Shown here piece by piece: positions 52,155-60,492 of a stretch of 64,000 nt of DNA. Numbering within the stretch: position 1 is the first letter of the stretch; each line of letters starts with the position of its first letter. The DNA is from Anaerorhabdus furcosa (lineage in GTDB: Bacteria > Bacillota_I > Bacilli_A > Erysipelotrichales > Erysipelotrichaceae). The position numbers were made by a program, and so were the translations under genes. The notes beneath the pieces are model-generated. The model saw only the letters and a list, made by a program, of their open reading frames with translations. It had not been told where the DNA came from and did no database searches. The stretch is taken from positions 124,001 through 188,000 of the forward strand of contig NZ_FUWY01000003.1 of assembly GCF_900167375.1 (NCBI RefSeq). The letters are read 5' to 3'.

Positions 52155-53950
52155 CGATAAAACTCCTTTTCTAATCTTGATGCGTCTAAACATATAAAGG
52201 TAGGTCTGCCATGTGGACAATGATATGGTTGTTCACATTTTTCAAGTTGTGATACAACTTCATTCATTTCTGTCTCATTTAAAATTCGATTGAATCGAAT
52301 TGAATGGTGACATGCCATAGTTGCTATTTTATGTTTATGAATTTTATTTTTTGTAATTTCTTTTTCATCTTTAAAACTATCGATTAAGTCTTGTAGAAAC
52401 ACACCTTCTTCGACTTCTTTCATCCAAATTGGTATTTCTCTTACAACAAAAGAGTCATCTCCAAACACTTCGAATTCTAATCCTAAATCTTTCACTGCTA
52501 AATTGATTTCATCTATTCTTCTTACTAAATCATTTGTTGAATGAATCATATGAGGAACTAAACATTCCGTCATTATATGTTTTAATTGATCCATTTCATT
52601 TAAGAACTTTTCATAATGAACTCTTTCCTGTGCGGCATGTTGATCGATAATATACAAACCTTCTACCCCTTCACACAAAATATACTTTCCATGCATCTGT
52701 CCAATTACTTTTAATACTGGAAATGATTTCTTTTGAAGAGGTTCTATTTTTTCTTCTTGCTGTTGCATTGGTGCTTGAACTATTTTCTCTTCAATCCCAA
52801 TTGAACTAGGCAAATCATTTTCTACTTCACTCATTACTCTTGGTGCAACATATTGTACTGGCTCTTCTTTAAATACTCTTTGAATTGGTTGATCATTGTT
52901 CTCAAATAAACTTTGAATTTCAATCTTTTCCTTTACAACTTTTTCCATATTTACAATTGGTGCTTGAATATGACTGTGAATTGCATTGGGAATAATTTCT
53001 CTTAAAAGATGTTCTAGTTGTTGTTCCTTCGATAAGCGAACTTCCCACTTACTTGGATGGACATTGACATCAACCAATTGAGAATCCATTGTGACATTTA
53101 AGATAACAATAGGATAACGATCACTTGGTATATAATTTGTATAACTATCAATGATAGCTTTTTGTATGCGATAAGGTCTAACCATTCTACCATTCAAAAA
53201 TACGCTAATAGCATTTCTTGTTGCTCGAGTAAATTGTGGATGTACACAAACTCCACGTACTTTATAATCAGTATCACCATCATCAATAAGAATAGAATTC
53301 TTTGCTACATCTTTTCCATATAATTGGAAGACAACTTCCAGTAAATCATTTGAACCTGATGTTTTAAAAGTTTGCTTGCTATCACTTGTAAATGAAAAGG
53401 CAATTTCTGGATGAGACAATGCAAATTTTTGCACAACATCACTAATTAATGAATTTTCATATGCAACCGTTTTTAAATGTTTCAAACGTGCTGGTGTCTT
53501 TTGAAATAAACCCGAGATATGAATCATTGTTCCTTGGTTACAAGGATAAGGTCTTGCGCTTATTAATTGACCGTATTGTATTTCTACTCTTGTACTTTCA
53601 CTTCCATTGTTAGTTTCAAGTTTAACCTCTGATACAGAGGCTATGGATGGTAAAGCTTCTCCTCTAAATCCCAATGTTTTAATTGACCACAAATCTTGTG
53701 TCTTTGATATTTTACTTGTTGCATGTCTTTCAAATGCCATGGTTGCATCTACACTGTCCATGCCTAGTCCATTATCCACGATTTGTATACTTTGTATGCC
53801 ACCTTGTTGAACAAGGATATCAATACGAGTTGCTTTTGCATCAATTGCATTCTCAACCAATTCTTTTACGATACCCATTGGTCTCTCCACTACTTCTCCA
53901 GCTGCAATCATATTTGTAAGTTGTATATCTAATGCTTGAATAACACCCAT
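52151..53950 (-). CDS. mutL: DNA mismatch repair protein MutL
   Basis: A 599-residue GHKL ATPase of DNA mismatch repair. N-terminal motifs are VKELVENAIDAKATRI, DNGLGMD and TLGFRGEALPSIAS. The C-terminal domain has the endonuclease motif IIDQHAAQERVHYE, then ACHHSIRFN and CPHGRPTF, so this MutL should nick DNA, as in organisms without MutH. A central linker (about 340-410) is rich in Glu and Gln. The ATG at 53950 with GAGG upstream is preferred to the GTG at 53962. Confidence 0.95.
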   Translation of the reverse strand: MGVIQALDIQLTNMIAAGEVVERPMGIVKELVENAIDAKATRIDILVQQGGIQSIQIVDNGLGMDSVDATMAFERHATSKISKTQDLWSIKTLGFRGEALPSIASVSEVKLETNNGSESTRVEIQYGQLISARPYPCNQGTMIHISGLFQKTPARLKHLKTVAYENSLISDVVQKFALSHPEIAFSFTSDSKQTFKTSGSNDLLEVVFQLYGKDVAKNSILIDDGDTDYKVRGVCVHPQFTRATRNAISVFLNGRMVRPYRIQKAIIDSYTNYIPSDRYPIVILNVTMDSQLVDVNVHPSKWEVRLSKEQQLEHLLREIIPNAIHSHIQAPIVNMEKVVKEKIEIQSLFENNDQPIQRVFKEEPVQYVAPRVMSEVENDLPSSIGIEEKIVQAPMQQQEEKIEPLQKKSFPVLKVIGQMHGKYILCEGVEGLYIIDQHAAQERVHYEKFLNEMDQLKHIMTECLVPHMIHSTNDLVRRIDEINLAVKDLGLEFEVFGDDSFVVREIPIWMKEVEEGVFLQDLIDSFKDEKEITKNKIHKHKIATMACHHSIRFNRILNETEMNEVVSQLEKCEQPYHCPHGRPTFICLDASRLEKEFYR

Positions 53951-54024
53951 GTTGTACCTCACTCATCTTCATGTACTAGTTTACCATTTTTATATCCTCT
54001 TTTGTAGGATTAGCTCATAAGAAA

Positions 54025-54043
54025 AAACTCCTCAAGGGAGTTT
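54025..54043 (-). terminator. Terminator following repeat element copy B
   Basis: AAACTCC pairs with GGAGTTT around a 5-nt loop; on the minus strand a T run follows. The hairpin and its flanks are identical to the one after copy C. Confidence 0.8.
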
Positions 54044-54050
54044 CTTCTTT

Positions 54051-54184
54051 TTTATATATAAGGGGATAGAATAACGATAACACAATAGGGGGTTGTGTTA
54101 ACCAAGCATATTATTGCTTGTGACTATACTATACCAACTTACTATCGTTATAATTTGGTAAGATTGTGTAAAATTATGTTATCT
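54051..54184 (-). repeat. Structured 3'-UTR repeat element, copy B
   Basis: Plus-strand landmarks: TATATAAGGGGATAGAATA at 54054-54072; hairpin 1 TAACACAA (54078-54085) and TTGTGTTA (54093-54100) with loop TAGGGGG; hairpin 2 CAAGCA (54103-54108) and TGCTTG (54115-54120); an outer stem ATAACGAT with ATCGTTAT; and a conserved AAATTATGTTAT end at 54171-54182. It lies between the stop of the DUF6440-like gene and its terminator. The 77 or so bases spanning terminator and first half are identical to copy C. Confidence 0.85.
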
Positions 54185-54192
54185 ATTAATTT

Positions 54193-54402
54193 TTAAATCC
54201 ATTCTTCTTTATGCATATTATGACCTGTTTTATTAATCATTGGTTTACCTTCTGCATCCAATAGAGGTGTAATAGCAAGACCTCCATCATGTCCACCTTT
54301 ATCGAAAAGGAGATATTGTACCCCTGTTACAGTATCTTCAATAATTGTATAATAACTTCCTAAACCATCACTATATACTTGTTTAAACCTCTTCATTGCC
54401 AT
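54193..54402 (-). CDS. DUF6440-like small protein
   Basis: A 69-residue protein. Its core FKQVYSDGLGSYYTIIEDT and TGVQYLLFDKGGHDGG, then TPLLDAEGKPMI, fits small Bacillota proteins of the DUF6440 type, which have no known function. The ATG at 54402 has GGAG six bases upstream; the longer frame to 54585 would run through non-coding DNA and repeat C. The gene is flanked on both sides by repeat elements B and C, which share nearly identical halves, so it may have arrived or been duplicated with them. Confidence 0.72.
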   Translation of the reverse strand: MAMKRFKQVYSDGLGSYYTIIEDTVTGVQYLLFDKGGHDGGLAITPLLDAEGKPMINKTGHNMHKEEWI

Positions 54403-54424
54403 ATTGCTCTCCATTCTGTCTATC

Positions 54425-54441
54425 AATAGAATGATTCTATT
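54425..54441 (-). promoter_or_regulatory. Perfect inverted repeat at the DUF6440-like gene promoter
   Basis: AATAGAAT-G-ATTCTATT, an 8-bp inverted repeat with a single central base, overlaps a TATAAT-like -10 box at 54444-54439 (minus strand). It could be an operator; the protein that binds is unknown. The rest of 54403-54523 shows nothing more. Confidence 0.45.
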
Positions 54442-54523
54442 ATATATTAAAATCAATTTAAAATTTATATTATCTTTTTTATCTACTTGATTTTTACTTA
54501 TAACTTTATTAGTCCATAAGAAA

Positions 54524-54542
54524 AAACTCCTCAAGGGAGTTT
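54524..54542 (-). terminator. Terminator following repeat element copy C
   Basis: Identical to the hairpin at 54025-54043 (AAACTCC with GGAGTTT), followed by a T run on the minus strand. It closes the proC transcript. Confidence 0.82.
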
Positions 54543-54550
54543 CTTCTTTT

Positions 54551-54682
54551 TTTATATATAAGGGGATAGAATAACGATAACACAATAGGGGTTTGTGTTA
54601 ACCAAGCATATTATTTGCTTGTATCTATACTATACCAACATACTAACGCTACAATTTGGCAAGATTATGTAAAATTATGTTA
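54551..54682 (-). repeat. Structured 3'-UTR repeat element, copy C
   Basis: Same order as copy B. Hairpin 1: TAACACAA (54578-54585) with TTGTGTTA (54593-54600), loop TAGGGGT. Hairpin 2: CAAGCA (54603-54608) with TGCTTG (54616-54621). In the outer stem the 3' arm has changed to AACGCTAC, which still pairs mostly through G-U in minus-strand RNA. The proC stop codon (54680-54682) lies inside the conserved ATGTTAT end, so the element begins within the coding sequence's last codon. Confidence 0.85.
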
Positions 54683-55489
54683 TTCCATTGATTTATTTTT
54701 TTCAGCAGCTGCAACCACAGCTTGGATGATTGCATTTCTAAATCCATTCTTTTCTAAAACAGATACAGCTTCAATTGTTGTCCCTTTTGGTGAACACACA
54801 TTGTCTTTTAAGCGACCTGGATGCTCCTGAGTTTCTAAAATCATTTTCGCAGAACCTAACATTGCTTGTGCTGCAAATTTATAAGCAATATCGCGAGGCA
54901 TACCTTCTAATACTGCACCATCAGCTATAGCTTCTATCATCATATAGAAATATGCTGGTGATGATCCACTTACACCAATAAATGCTGAAAAAAGCGATTC
55001 ATCAAGAATTTCACATTTTCCACAGTTTGAGAATAATTCTAAAATATCTTTTACTCTTGAGTCTTCTTGATTATGATTTCCAATACAAAGAGCTGTCATT
55101 CCCTCTTGTACTTGAGCTGGTGTATTTGGCATCGCTCTAAAAATATAGTGTTGATTTGGAAAATATTCATGTAATGTTAAAAGACTAACTCCCGCTGCAA
55201 TTGACACGATTGTTGATTCTGGATGTATCTTATCTTTCAGTTCTTGAGCTATTCTTTCTATCATGTGTGGTTTAACACATAACACAACAATATCTGCAAC
55301 TTCACACGCAAAACTATTATTCGTCGTGATATCGATTCCATATTCATTCTTTAGAGACTCAAGTTGATCAACCGTTCTTCTAGATGCAATTATATTTTGT
55401 GGATCTACCTTTGGGTTTTTACATAATCCTTTTATAATGGCACTTGCCATATTTCCACAACCTATAAACGCTATTTTCTTATCAAGCAT
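54680..55489 (-). CDS. proC: Pyrroline-5-carboxylate reductase
   Basis: A protein of about 269 residues. The NADPH-binding IAFIGCGNMASAIIKGL at the start, the VKPHMIERIAQEL segment, ITIVSIAAGVSLL-like IVSIAAGVSLL, the RAMPNTPAQVQEGMTAL motif near residue 120 and the GVSGSSPAYFYMMIEA substrate motif near 160 are typical. It makes proline from pyrroline-5-carboxylate. The ATG at 55489 or a GTG at 55498 could start it; AAGGA lies close to the GTG. Its stop codon is shared with repeat element C. Confidence 0.93.
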   Translation of the reverse strand: MLDKKIAFIGCGNMASAIIKGLCKNPKVDPQNIIASRRTVDQLESLKNEYGIDITTNNSFACEVADIVVLCVKPHMIERIAQELKDKIHPESTIVSIAAGVSLLTLHEYFPNQHYIFRAMPNTPAQVQEGMTALCIGNHNQEDSRVKDILELFSNCGKCEILDESLFSAFIGVSGSSPAYFYMMIEAIADGAVLEGMPRDIAYKFAAQAMLGSAKMILETQEHPGRLKDNVCSPKGTTIEAVSVLEKNGFRNAIIQAVVAAAEKNKSME

Positions 55490-55514
55490 AAATTTCACCC
55501 ATTCCTTGTAAATA

Positions 55515-56459
55515 CTATATCACACGAATCAACTCCTTTGAAAATGCAATGATGTTCTCTCTTTCCTCCGGTTTAGATGAGGCAATTAAAACAGTTAGTG
55601 TTGCAAGGGTTGTATTACTAATTCGTTGCTTATTATTAACGATGAGTTGCCTATTCTTCATTAGAAAATAAATAAAGATTGTTGCAGCTATTCTTTTGTT
55701 TCCATCATAGAAACTATGATTTTTAGTGATGAAGTACAGTAAGTTGACCGCTTTATCTTCTAAGGTAGGATAAAGTTCCACTCCTCCAAAACTTTGATAG
55801 ATTTGATTAATACTCGATTGAAAAGATTTATCTCTTTCTTTTCCAAATAAATCTTTTCTACCGTCAAAAGGTGATTGTTCAATAACCTCCATACATTCTT
55901 CGTAGTTCAATGCATAGATACATTCATTTTCTGTATTCTTTTTTTCAAGAAGTGATTGATGATCATAATCATCTAATAACGCTAATCCTTGAGAATAAAG
56001 ATTTAAAACATTAAGCACTTCTGATGCATCAAATCCTTTTACACCCTCCATCATATCGACTTGAATTTTCTGCATTCGCTCTAATTGTTTTAGTCTTTTG
56101 TCGTTATATACTATTCCTTTTAAAGTGTAATCTTTAAGAATTTTTGTTGCCCATTGCCTAAAAAGTATTCCTCTCTTCGATTTTACTCGGTATCCCACTG
56201 AGATAATCATATCTAAATTATAGAAGTCTATATTATAACTTTTATCATCTAAAGCAGTTTGGGCAAATTTTGCCCAAACTGAATTTTTATCTAATTCACC
56301 CTCAGCAAAGATTTTTCTAATATGTTTTCCTATTACACTTCTATCTCTATCAAATAAATCTGCAATTTGTTCCATGCTTAACCATACTGTTTCATTCTCT
56401 AAAGTCACTTTAACTGTAATCTCACCATCTTCAAAAACAACTATATTATTATCTTCCAT
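55515..56459 (-). CDS. RhuM-like domain fused to a Fic/Doc-type domain
   Basis: A 314-residue protein. The N-terminal part (about 1-160) is RhuM-like: VWLSMEQIADLFDRDRSVIGKHI, a KFAQTA segment, and NLDMIISVGYRVKSKRGILFRQWA. The C-terminal part (about 190-310) has the Fic/Doc motif NHSFYDGNKRIAATIF, with His, Asp, Asn and Arg. Doc-type enzymes transfer phosphate or AMP to a target protein. The HxFxDGNKR form is the Doc form, which phosphorylates EF-Tu in Doc. No antitoxin is visible beside it, although RhuM might hold the enzyme in check. The ATG at 56459 has AGGAGG. Confidence 0.85.
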   Translation of the reverse strand: MEDNNIVVFEDGEITVKVTLENETVWLSMEQIADLFDRDRSVIGKHIRKIFAEGELDKNSVWAKFAQTALDDKSYNIDFYNLDMIISVGYRVKSKRGILFRQWATKILKDYTLKGIVYNDKRLKQLERMQKIQVDMMEGVKGFDASEVLNVLNLYSQGLALLDDYDHQSLLEKKNTENECIYALNYEECMEVIEQSPFDGRKDLFGKERDKSFQSSINQIYQSFGGVELYPTLEDKAVNLLYFITKNHSFYDGNKRIAATIFIYFLMKNRQLIVNNKQRISNTTLATLTVLIASSKPEERENIIAFSKELIRVI

Positions 56460-56539
56460 TTTATTCCTCCTACTTGTATTTATGTAGGAAGAAATAGAAA
56501 TCCTAATTTTCTTCAAATAATTGTCTAAAGCAAAGAAAA

Positions 56540-56553
56540 AGTCCTCTCGGACT
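56540..56553 (-). terminator. Terminator following repeat element copy D
   Basis: On the minus strand AGTCC pairs with GGACT around a GAGA tetraloop, extended by A-T and G-U pairs, followed by TTTTTC. It closes the mutS transcript. Confidence 0.78.
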
Positions 56554-56561
56554 CTTCTTTT

Positions 56562-56698
56562 TATATTTATATAAGGGGATAGAATATTACTAACACAATA
56601 GGGGGTTGTGTTAATACACGCAAGATATTATCTCTTGCATATATAATATAACAATATTCTATAGTTATAATTTGTTAAGAATGTGTGAAATTATGTTA
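56562..56698 (-). repeat. Structured 3'-UTR repeat element, copy D
   Basis: Hairpin 1: TAACACAA (56591-56598) with TTGTGTTA (56606-56613), loop TAGGGGG. Hairpin 2: GCAAGA (56620-56625) with TCTTGC (56633-56638), different bases from copies B and C but still paired. Outer stem: ATTACTA with TAGTTAT (one mismatch), again changed but paired. The mutS stop codon (56696-56698) lies within the conserved ATGTTAT end. TATATAAGGGGATAGAATA (56570-56588) is shared with the other copies. Confidence 0.85.
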
Positions 56699-59212
56699 TT
56701 TAAGTTGATCTTTTAAGTCAATTACCATTTGTAACGCTTGAATTGGTGTTAATCCATTAGGATCTACTTGATTTAGCATATCAATAATCTTTGTTTCTTT
56801 TGTATCTTCTTTCTTCAATTCCACAATTTGATAAGATTGTTGCACAACTCTTTTCTTACTTTCCAATTCTTTTAATAAGTCTTTTGCTCGATCTAAAACA
56901 GAATCTGGTAATTTCGCTAGTTTCGCAACATTGATTCCATAAGAACGATCTGCTCTTCCTTTTTTAACACGATACATAAATGTTACGTGATCATCTTCTT
57001 CATGTACCTCTACATGAACATTTTTTACACAAGATATATTTTCTTCTAAAGCCGTTAACTCGTGATAGTGCGTTGAGAATAATGTTTTAGCATGAATACA
57101 TGATGCAATATATTCAATCATTGCTTGTGCTAAAGCCATACCATCATAGGTTGATGTTCCACGTCCAATTTCGTCAAATAAAATTAATGATTTTTCCGTT
57201 GCATATGTCAATGCATGATTGGCTTCTGCCATCTCAACCATAAATGTTGATTGACCTGATAGAATGTCATCACTTGCTCCAATACGCGTAAAGATTTTAT
57301 CAAAAATTGGCATCTCGCATGACTTACATGGAACGAAACATCCCATCTGTGCCATGACTACAATTAGTGCTATTTGTCGCATATATGTACTCTTACCGCC
57401 CATATTAGGCCCTGTAATGATAAGCACTTCATTTTCATCATTCATCACCAAATCATTTGCAACATATCGTTTTTCTTTCATCATCTTATCCAAAATAGGA
57501 TGACGTCCATCTTTTATACTTACATCTTTTTCAGTAAATACAGGACGAACATACCCTTGCTCACTACATAGATTACTTAGCGCATAAATGCAATCTACTT
57601 CTGATAAGACCATTGCCAATTTTTGCAGTTTTGGTAAATACCCTTTTATCTTTTCTAATAACTCTTGAAATAGTTGCAATTCCATACGGATAGATCTCTC
57701 TTCTGCATGAAGAATTGCATCTTCTTTCTCTTTCAATTCTTGCGTTACATATCGTTCACAATTGGTAAGTGTTTGTTTTCGTACATAGCCATGCTCATCT
57801 TTTATTTGAGATGATGCACCTTTACTTACTTCTATATAATATCCAAATACACGATTATATCCAATCTTTAATGTTTTAATTCCAGTCTTTTCTTTTTCAC
57901 TATTTTCTAATGCAAGTATCCAATCTTTCCCTTGTTTTTGTATACTTCTTATCTCATCTAACTCTTGACTATATCCTTCTTGAAACATTCCACCTTCTTT
58001 AGTAGTAAGAGGGGGATTTTCAACAAATGCATTTTCAAGTTGGTGGTGAAGGTCTTGAAGTTGATCACCTTTTTTTAATTCATCAAACATTGAATCTTGT
58101 AAGCAATCAAAAATAGCAGGAACAACTTTGAGTGTTTTTTGTAGACGTATGCAATCCATAGCATTTGCACTTCCCATTGCCACTCTTGCGATTAAGCGTT
58201 GAATATCATACATCTTTGATAAGTTTTCTTTTAACTCTTCACGAATCATGAAATTCTTCATGAGGTACTCAACACGATCTAAACGTAATTCAATCTTTCT
58301 CTTATCCACTAATGGTTTTTCAACCCATTTCTTTAATAAGCGTGAACCCATTGCACTTTGACAACGATCCATGAAACTCCACAAAGTCTCACTCTTGCTT
58401 TGAACTCTTAAAGGAATCACAAGCTCTAGGTTTTGTTGAGTAGAGAAATCCATATAGAGTACTTCATCTTCTTTTTCAATTTCAACAATTTGTAGATGTC
58501 CTAGCATTTTCTTTTGTGTTGCTTCAAGATAATGAATCATCAATCCATAAGCTTCTAGATTTCTTTCTTCTTTAATCTCTTCACACAAGTCTAAGTATTG
58601 CTCCGCTACACCCACTTCATCACAATACGAAATAACAACATTACCCAATTCACGTAAAATTTTGATTCCTTTTTCATCAAAGTTTGTATGTATTACAACC
58701 TCTTTTATATTATTTTTTAAAATCGTTTGCGTTAAAATAACCCAATTGCGATCTATGTTCTTGATGATTGTTTCCCCTGTAGACATTTCTATGATTGATA
58801 AAGCAAAACCGTATTGATAGTCAACAATACTCGCAAGATAGATACTATTTTTTTCATCGGTTATATCATCCATGATTGTTCCTGGAGTTACTACTTTAAC
58901 AACATCTCTTCTAACAATCCCTTGTGCTTCAGATGGATCTTCTAATTGTTCAACAATCGCAACTTTGTATCCTCGCTGAACCAACCTTTGCACATAGGAT
59001 GCAGCTGCATGATGAGGAACACCACACATTGGTATTTTTTCTTCAACCCCTGCATTTCTACCCGTTAATACTAAATCTAATTCAGATGAAGCAATTTTTG
59101 CATCATCAAAAAACATTTCATAAAAATCCCCTAAACGATAAAAAACAAGGGCATCCATATACCCCTTTTTTACATCTAGGTATTGTTCCATCATCGGTGT
59201 ATATTTTGTCAT
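56696..59212 (-). CDS. mutS: DNA mismatch repair protein MutS
   Basis: An 838-residue mismatch sensor. The N-terminal mismatch-reading motif is FYRLGDFYEMFFDDA (the GDFYE loop), and the C-terminal ATPase has GPNMGGKSTYMRQ, then LILFDEIGRGTSTYDG and LFSTHYHELT. The start at 59212 (MTKYTPMMEQYLDVKK) matches the family's N-terminus; its Shine-Dalgarno is weak, and the frame continues to 59272. The gene ends in repeat element D. mutL and miaA lie 3 kb further downstream, separated by the RhuM-Fic, proC and DUF6440-like genes. Confidence 0.95.
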   Translation of the reverse strand: MTKYTPMMEQYLDVKKGYMDALVFYRLGDFYEMFFDDAKIASSELDLVLTGRNAGVEEKIPMCGVPHHAAASYVQRLVQRGYKVAIVEQLEDPSEAQGIVRRDVVKVVTPGTIMDDITDEKNSIYLASIVDYQYGFALSIIEMSTGETIIKNIDRNWVILTQTILKNNIKEVVIHTNFDEKGIKILRELGNVVISYCDEVGVAEQYLDLCEEIKEERNLEAYGLMIHYLEATQKKMLGHLQIVEIEKEDEVLYMDFSTQQNLELVIPLRVQSKSETLWSFMDRCQSAMGSRLLKKWVEKPLVDKRKIELRLDRVEYLMKNFMIREELKENLSKMYDIQRLIARVAMGSANAMDCIRLQKTLKVVPAIFDCLQDSMFDELKKGDQLQDLHHQLENAFVENPPLTTKEGGMFQEGYSQELDEIRSIQKQGKDWILALENSEKEKTGIKTLKIGYNRVFGYYIEVSKGASSQIKDEHGYVRKQTLTNCERYVTQELKEKEDAILHAEERSIRMELQLFQELLEKIKGYLPKLQKLAMVLSEVDCIYALSNLCSEQGYVRPVFTEKDVSIKDGRHPILDKMMKEKRYVANDLVMNDENEVLIITGPNMGGKSTYMRQIALIVVMAQMGCFVPCKSCEMPIFDKIFTRIGASDDILSGQSTFMVEMAEANHALTYATEKSLILFDEIGRGTSTYDGMALAQAMIEYIASCIHAKTLFSTHYHELTALEENISCVKNVHVEVHEEDDHVTFMYRVKKGRADRSYGINVAKLAKLPDSVLDRAKDLLKELESKKRVVQQSYQIVELKKEDTKETKIIDMLNQVDPNGLTPIQALQMVIDLKDQLK

Positions 59213-59282
59213 TCGATCAACCACTTTCCATGTACTATTATACCTTTTTTTAAATCTTTTAAAAACCCACATAAAATAAAAA

Positions 59283-59305
59283 CTTAATCTCCATAAGAAA
59301 TTAAG
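59283..59305 (-). terminator. Terminator of the alcohol dehydrogenase/cupin operon
   Basis: On the minus strand CTTAATTTC pairs with GAGATTAAG (one G-U pair), 5-nt loop, followed by TTTTTATTTT. It lies 20 bases after the alcohol dehydrogenase stop. Confidence 0.85.
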
Positions 59306-59325
59306 CCTTTATCCTTTCATTTACT

Positions 59326-60492
59326 TTATAAACACATTTCGTAGATTTTCTTAATATCACTTTCATTGAGTGGTATAAATCCTTCAATTACACCCTCATC
59401 ACATGCTTTTTTAGCCATGAGTTCGAAATTAGAATCATCAATATTTAACTCAGTAAATGTACTCTTTAACTCAAGTTGGTTAAAGAAGAAGTCATTTAAT
59501 CGCTCAATACTTTCTTTTGCGATTTCCATAGGCGGTAATGTTGAATTAATACCAAATACATTGATGCCAAATTGTACATATTTACTAACTGTTTTTTCAT
59601 TTAGACAATACTCCATCCATCGTGGTGTAAGAATAGCTAAACCTAAGCCATGCGTAATATCATATATAGCAGATATTTCATGTTCAATTGGATGACAACT
59701 CCAAGCTTGTTGCTTACCACCTCTTATAAATCCATTAATTGCCCATGAAGATGCCCACATTAAGTTAGCACGTGCTTCATAGTTTGTTGGATTTTTCATC
59801 GCAATTGGTGCATATTTTATTACAGTTTTCATTAATCCTTCCATAAAACAATCCAACATATATAAATCTTGATTCAAATTAAAATACACTTCTAAAATAT
59901 GGGACATGATATCTGATGAACCACATGCTGTTTGATATGGACTCACTGTATAAGTAGTCGTTGGATCTAAGAATGAAACTGCTGGTAACATTGGTCTACC
60001 TTGTCTTCCCAATTTATCTTGAGTTTCAGGGTTACTAATCACCCCTCCTGTGTCCATTTCAGATCCTGTTGCTGATAAGGTTAAAATCGAAACAATTGGT
60101 AAAGCTTGAGTAATTGGCGCATCATTTACAAAGAAATCCCATGGATCATGTTCAACAAAAGCACCTGCAGCCATGAACTTTGTAGCATCAATTGTAGATC
60201 CTCCACCCACTGCTAACAAGACATCAATTTTTTCTTTCTTGCAGATTGCAATACCTTCTCTCACTGAATCAATTCTTGGATTTGGTTCAATACCAGATAA
60301 TTCAAAGAGTTCTAACCCTGCTTCTTTAATTTCTTTTACTACCTTGTCATATAGACCAATCTTTTTTATTGATCCTCCGCCATAAGTTAGTAAAACTTTA
60401 CTTCCAAATTTTTTTAATTCTTTTCCTAAATTCCCTAATTGATTTTCACCAAAATAAACCTTTGTAGGGATGTCATAAACAAAACTATTCAT
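59326..60492 (-). CDS. Iron-containing alcohol dehydrogenase (YqhD/BDH type)
   Basis: A 388-residue family III dehydrogenase. NAD(P)-binding GGGSTIDATKFMAAGA near residue 95, TLSATGSEMDTGGVIS near 140, and metal ligands in DIMSHILEVYF near 195 and HPIEHEISAIYDITHGLGLA near 270. It resembles the NADPH-dependent YqhD and butanol dehydrogenases, which reduce a broad range of aldehydes. It overlaps the cupin gene by eight bases, so they form one operon behind a MerR-type promoter. A role in removing reactive aldehydes is inferred from that promoter. Confidence 0.92.
   Translation of the reverse strand: MNSFVYDIPTKVYFGENQLGNLGKELKKFGSKVLLTYGGGSIKKIGLYDKVVKEIKEAGLELFELSGIEPNPRIDSVREGIAICKKEKIDVLLAVGGGSTIDATKFMAAGAFVEHDPWDFFVNDAPITQALPIVSILTLSATGSEMDTGGVISNPETQDKLGRQGRPMLPAVSFLDPTTTYTVSPYQTACGSSDIMSHILEVYFNLNQDLYMLDCFMEGLMKTVIKYAPIAMKNPTNYEARANLMWASSWAINGFIRGGKQQAWSCHPIEHEISAIYDITHGLGLAILTPRWMEYCLNEKTVSKYVQFGINVFGINSTLPPMEIAKESIERLNDFFFNQLELKSTFTELNIDDSNFELMAKKACDEGVIEGFIPLNESDIKKIYEMCL

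Noticed and set aside
54403-54585. N-terminal extension of the DUF6440-like gene to 54585.
   Set aside because: It reads through a promoter region, an inverted repeat, a terminator and part of repeat C; the ATG at 54402 has a good ribosome site.
58924-59253. A 109-residue plus-strand frame opposite mutS.
   Set aside because: Shadow of mutS; low-complexity His/Leu-rich translation typical of antisense.
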